Below the pieces are notes generated by a model. The model saw only the letters and a program-made list of their open reading frames with translations. It was not told the origin of the DNA and ran no database searches. Shown here piece by piece: positions 44,307 through 45,381 of a stretch of 45,381 nt of DNA. How positions within the stretch are numbered: position 1 is the stretch's first letter; the number at the start of each line of letters is the position of its first letter. This DNA is from an uncultured Clostridia bacterium (lineage in GTDB: Bacteria; Bacillota; Clostridia; Christensenellales; Borkfalkiaceae): the NCBI GenBank assembly GCA_947625095.1, contig CANQMX010000013.1, forward strand, positions 1 to 45,381, given 5' to 3'. A program made the translations under genes and the position numbers.

Positions 44307-45178
44307 AACATCGTATGAAAATCGGCGTCATCGATGTGGGCGGAGGATTCCGCGGGATCTATGCAACGGGCGTGCTGGACTATTGCCAGGATAACGCCAT
44401 AGAGTTCGACCTTGCGATCGGCATCTCGGCGGGGAGCGCGAACTTGGCCTCCTTCGTTGCGCGGCAGCGCGGGCGGAACTATACCTTTTACACGGAGTAC
44501 GCCTTCCGCAAACAATACGCGAGTTTGCGCAACTTCATCCGCGGGAAGGGGTTTTTCGACGTGGATTACGTCTACGGGACACTCTCCAACAGCGACGGGG
44601 AAAATCCGCTGGACTACCCCGCCATACAGGCAAACCCCGCCGACCTCATGATCGTTGCGACCGACGCCGTAACAGGCGAGGCGGTCTATTTCGGCAAGAG
44701 CACGCTCACGCAGGACAACTACGCGCCGCTCAAAGCCTCTTCCTCCATCCCCTTTGTCAATAAGCCCTACTTCATCGACGGAAAGCCGTATTACGACGGC
44801 GCGCTGGGCGACCCCGTGCCCGTGGAAAAGGCGTTTGCATTGGGCTGCGATCTGGTCGTGTTGATTCTGACAAAGCCCGAGAGCAAGCCGCGCGAGCAGG
44901 GAAAGGATGCGAAAATCGCAAAACGCGTTCAAAAAAAGTATCCCAAGACGGCGGAACAACTTCGGTTGAGGGCGCAGCACTACAACGAGGAGGTCGCCCT
45001 TGCGCAGAAGTATGCGCGGGAGGGAAAACTCATCATCATATCGCCCGACGATACTTGCGGCGTGGACACCCTACGCAAGGATAAGGAGGCGCTCAAACGG
45101 CTGTATGATAAGGGCTACCGCGACGGGCAAAAAATAAAGGAATTTTTACAGCAAAAGGGACTGTACAAAGAAAAATAA
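44303..45178 (+). CDS. Patatin-like phospholipase (YjjU/RssA-like)
   Basis: A 291-residue patatin-family serine hydrolase. The oxyanion loop DVGGGFRGIYATGVLD (~11-26), the nucleophile elbow GISAGSAN (GxSxG, ~40-47) and the catalytic Asp in YYDGALGDPVP (~163-173) are present, so an active Ser-Asp lipase or esterase is expected; substrate unknown. ATG 44303 overlaps the iscR stop (ATGA) and lies just after AAGGGGG; ATG 44315 is an alternative with more normal spacing. It is probably cotranscribed with the isc genes, an unusual partner. A terminator follows. Confidence 0.9.
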   Translation: MKHRMKIGVIDVGGGFRGIYATGVLDYCQDNAIEFDLAIGISAGSANLASFVARQRGRNYTFYTEYAFRKQYASLRNFIRGKGFFDVDYVYGTLSNSDGENPLDYPAIQANPADLMIVATDAVTGEAVYFGKSTLTQDNYAPLKASSSIPFVNKPYFIDGKPYYDGALGDPVPVEKAFALGCDLVVLILTKPESKPREQGKDAKIAKRVQKKYPKTAEQLRLRAQHYNEEVALAQKYAREGKLIIISPDDTCGVDTLRKDKEALKRLYDKGYRDGQKIKEFLQQKGLYKEK

Positions 45179-45192
45179 AGTATACAAGAAGG

Positions 45193-45221
45193 AAAATCGC
45201 ACCGTGGGGTGCGATTTTTTT
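45193..45221 (+). terminator. Terminator of the isc-patatin operon
   Basis: AAAATCGCACC/GGTGCGATTTT with loop GTG and seven T. Confidence 0.9.
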
Positions 45222-45229
45222 GTTTGATG

Positions 45230-45381
45230 ATGTGCCCCCCTTCCCCCTCCCCCTGCGTCCCCCTCCCCAAAGGGGCGGGGGATTGGGCGGACTGCGTTCG
45301 GGGAAAGATACGCTCGCGCGCCCCGCGGCTATGCCGCGGGCGCGCGCGTATGAGGGGAGGGCGGACACCCCTTCCGTCACC
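45230..45381. repeat. Repeat mosaic at the right window edge
   Basis: A CCCCCTTCCCCCTCCCCCTG family F-like piece with a CCCCTCCCC/GGGGCGGGGG hairpin (45232-45283), a family A element (45307-45355) and the first 17 bases of a family B element (45365-45381) cut by the edge. No gene is seen. Confidence 0.7.
45307..45355 (+). repeat. Family A palindromic element
   Basis: GATACGCTCG ... GTATGAGG with arms CGCGCGCCC-GCGGC/GCCGC-GGGCGCGCG (one extra C), loop tat. Confidence 0.8.

Overview
The window reads as chromosome of a moderately GC-rich, anaerobic, Clostridia-like member of the Bacillota, probably an uncultured gut-type lineage (inference). Supporting signs are SigA-type promoters with 17-base spacers, strong Shine-Dalgarno sites, the lon-ysxC and rpmE-DUF1385-prmC-prfA gene orders, a DUF5685/J-protein pair, a flavodiiron protein with rubredoxin, a SpoIIE-type phosphatase and an Rrf2-controlled isc operon. 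No tRNA, rRNA, CRISPR array, transposase or phage structural gene was seen.

Layout. 1-2.2 kb: rpsB-tsf (minus). 2.5-3.8 kb: two small XRE regulators (minus) and a SLOG-fold gene. 3.8-7.4 kb: lon, engB/ysxC, upp (plus). 8-10 kb: flavodiiron protein-rubredoxin and ferritin (minus), an oxygen/iron protection group. 10.1-11.8 kb: two near-identical cassettes, each a divergent pair of small HTH genes in which the regulator and its operators differ completely while both flanks are conserved. 12.2-17 kb: a tightly packed minus operon trpS-DUF5685-J protein-membrane protein-rlmD-MIF-like tautomerase. 17.1-19 kb: a BspA-like lipoprotein behind a structured, terminator-bearing leader. 19.2-21.2 kb: thrC and a P-loop protein. 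21.8-26.5 kb: aspartate aminotransferase, prfA, a DUF1385-PrmC fusion and rpmE (minus). 26.8-31.2 kb: dehydrogenase-like, HAD, YfcE-like phosphodiesterase and a small membrane protein (plus), separated by repeat-filled gaps. 31.5-33.4 kb: PAS-PP2C phosphatase and diacylglycerol-kinase-like gene (minus), divergent from cca-rmuC. 36-40 kb: a leaderless small gene and a 1172-residue repeat protein. 40-41.1 kb: rpsF-ssb-rpsR. 42-45.2 kb: iscS, iscU, iscR and a patatin-like gene.

The most unusual feature is the intergenic DNA. Nearly every large gap is a mosaic of short palindromic elements that share one design: fixed outer sequences around a hairpin whose arm sequence and length change from copy to copy while the arms stay complementary. 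The main family (GATACACTC ... GGTATGAGG) has about 17 copies here. Three other short families follow the same rule, as does a longer ~150-base element that starts exactly at the stop codon of three genes. I know of no name for this arrangement. Other points worth a look are the twin XRE cassettes, a perfect 76-base palindrome, a 30-31-base tandem array that starts within the last codons of a gene, the DUF1385-PrmC fusion, a pair of divergent promoters sharing one self-complementary -35 box, and several probably leaderless genes.
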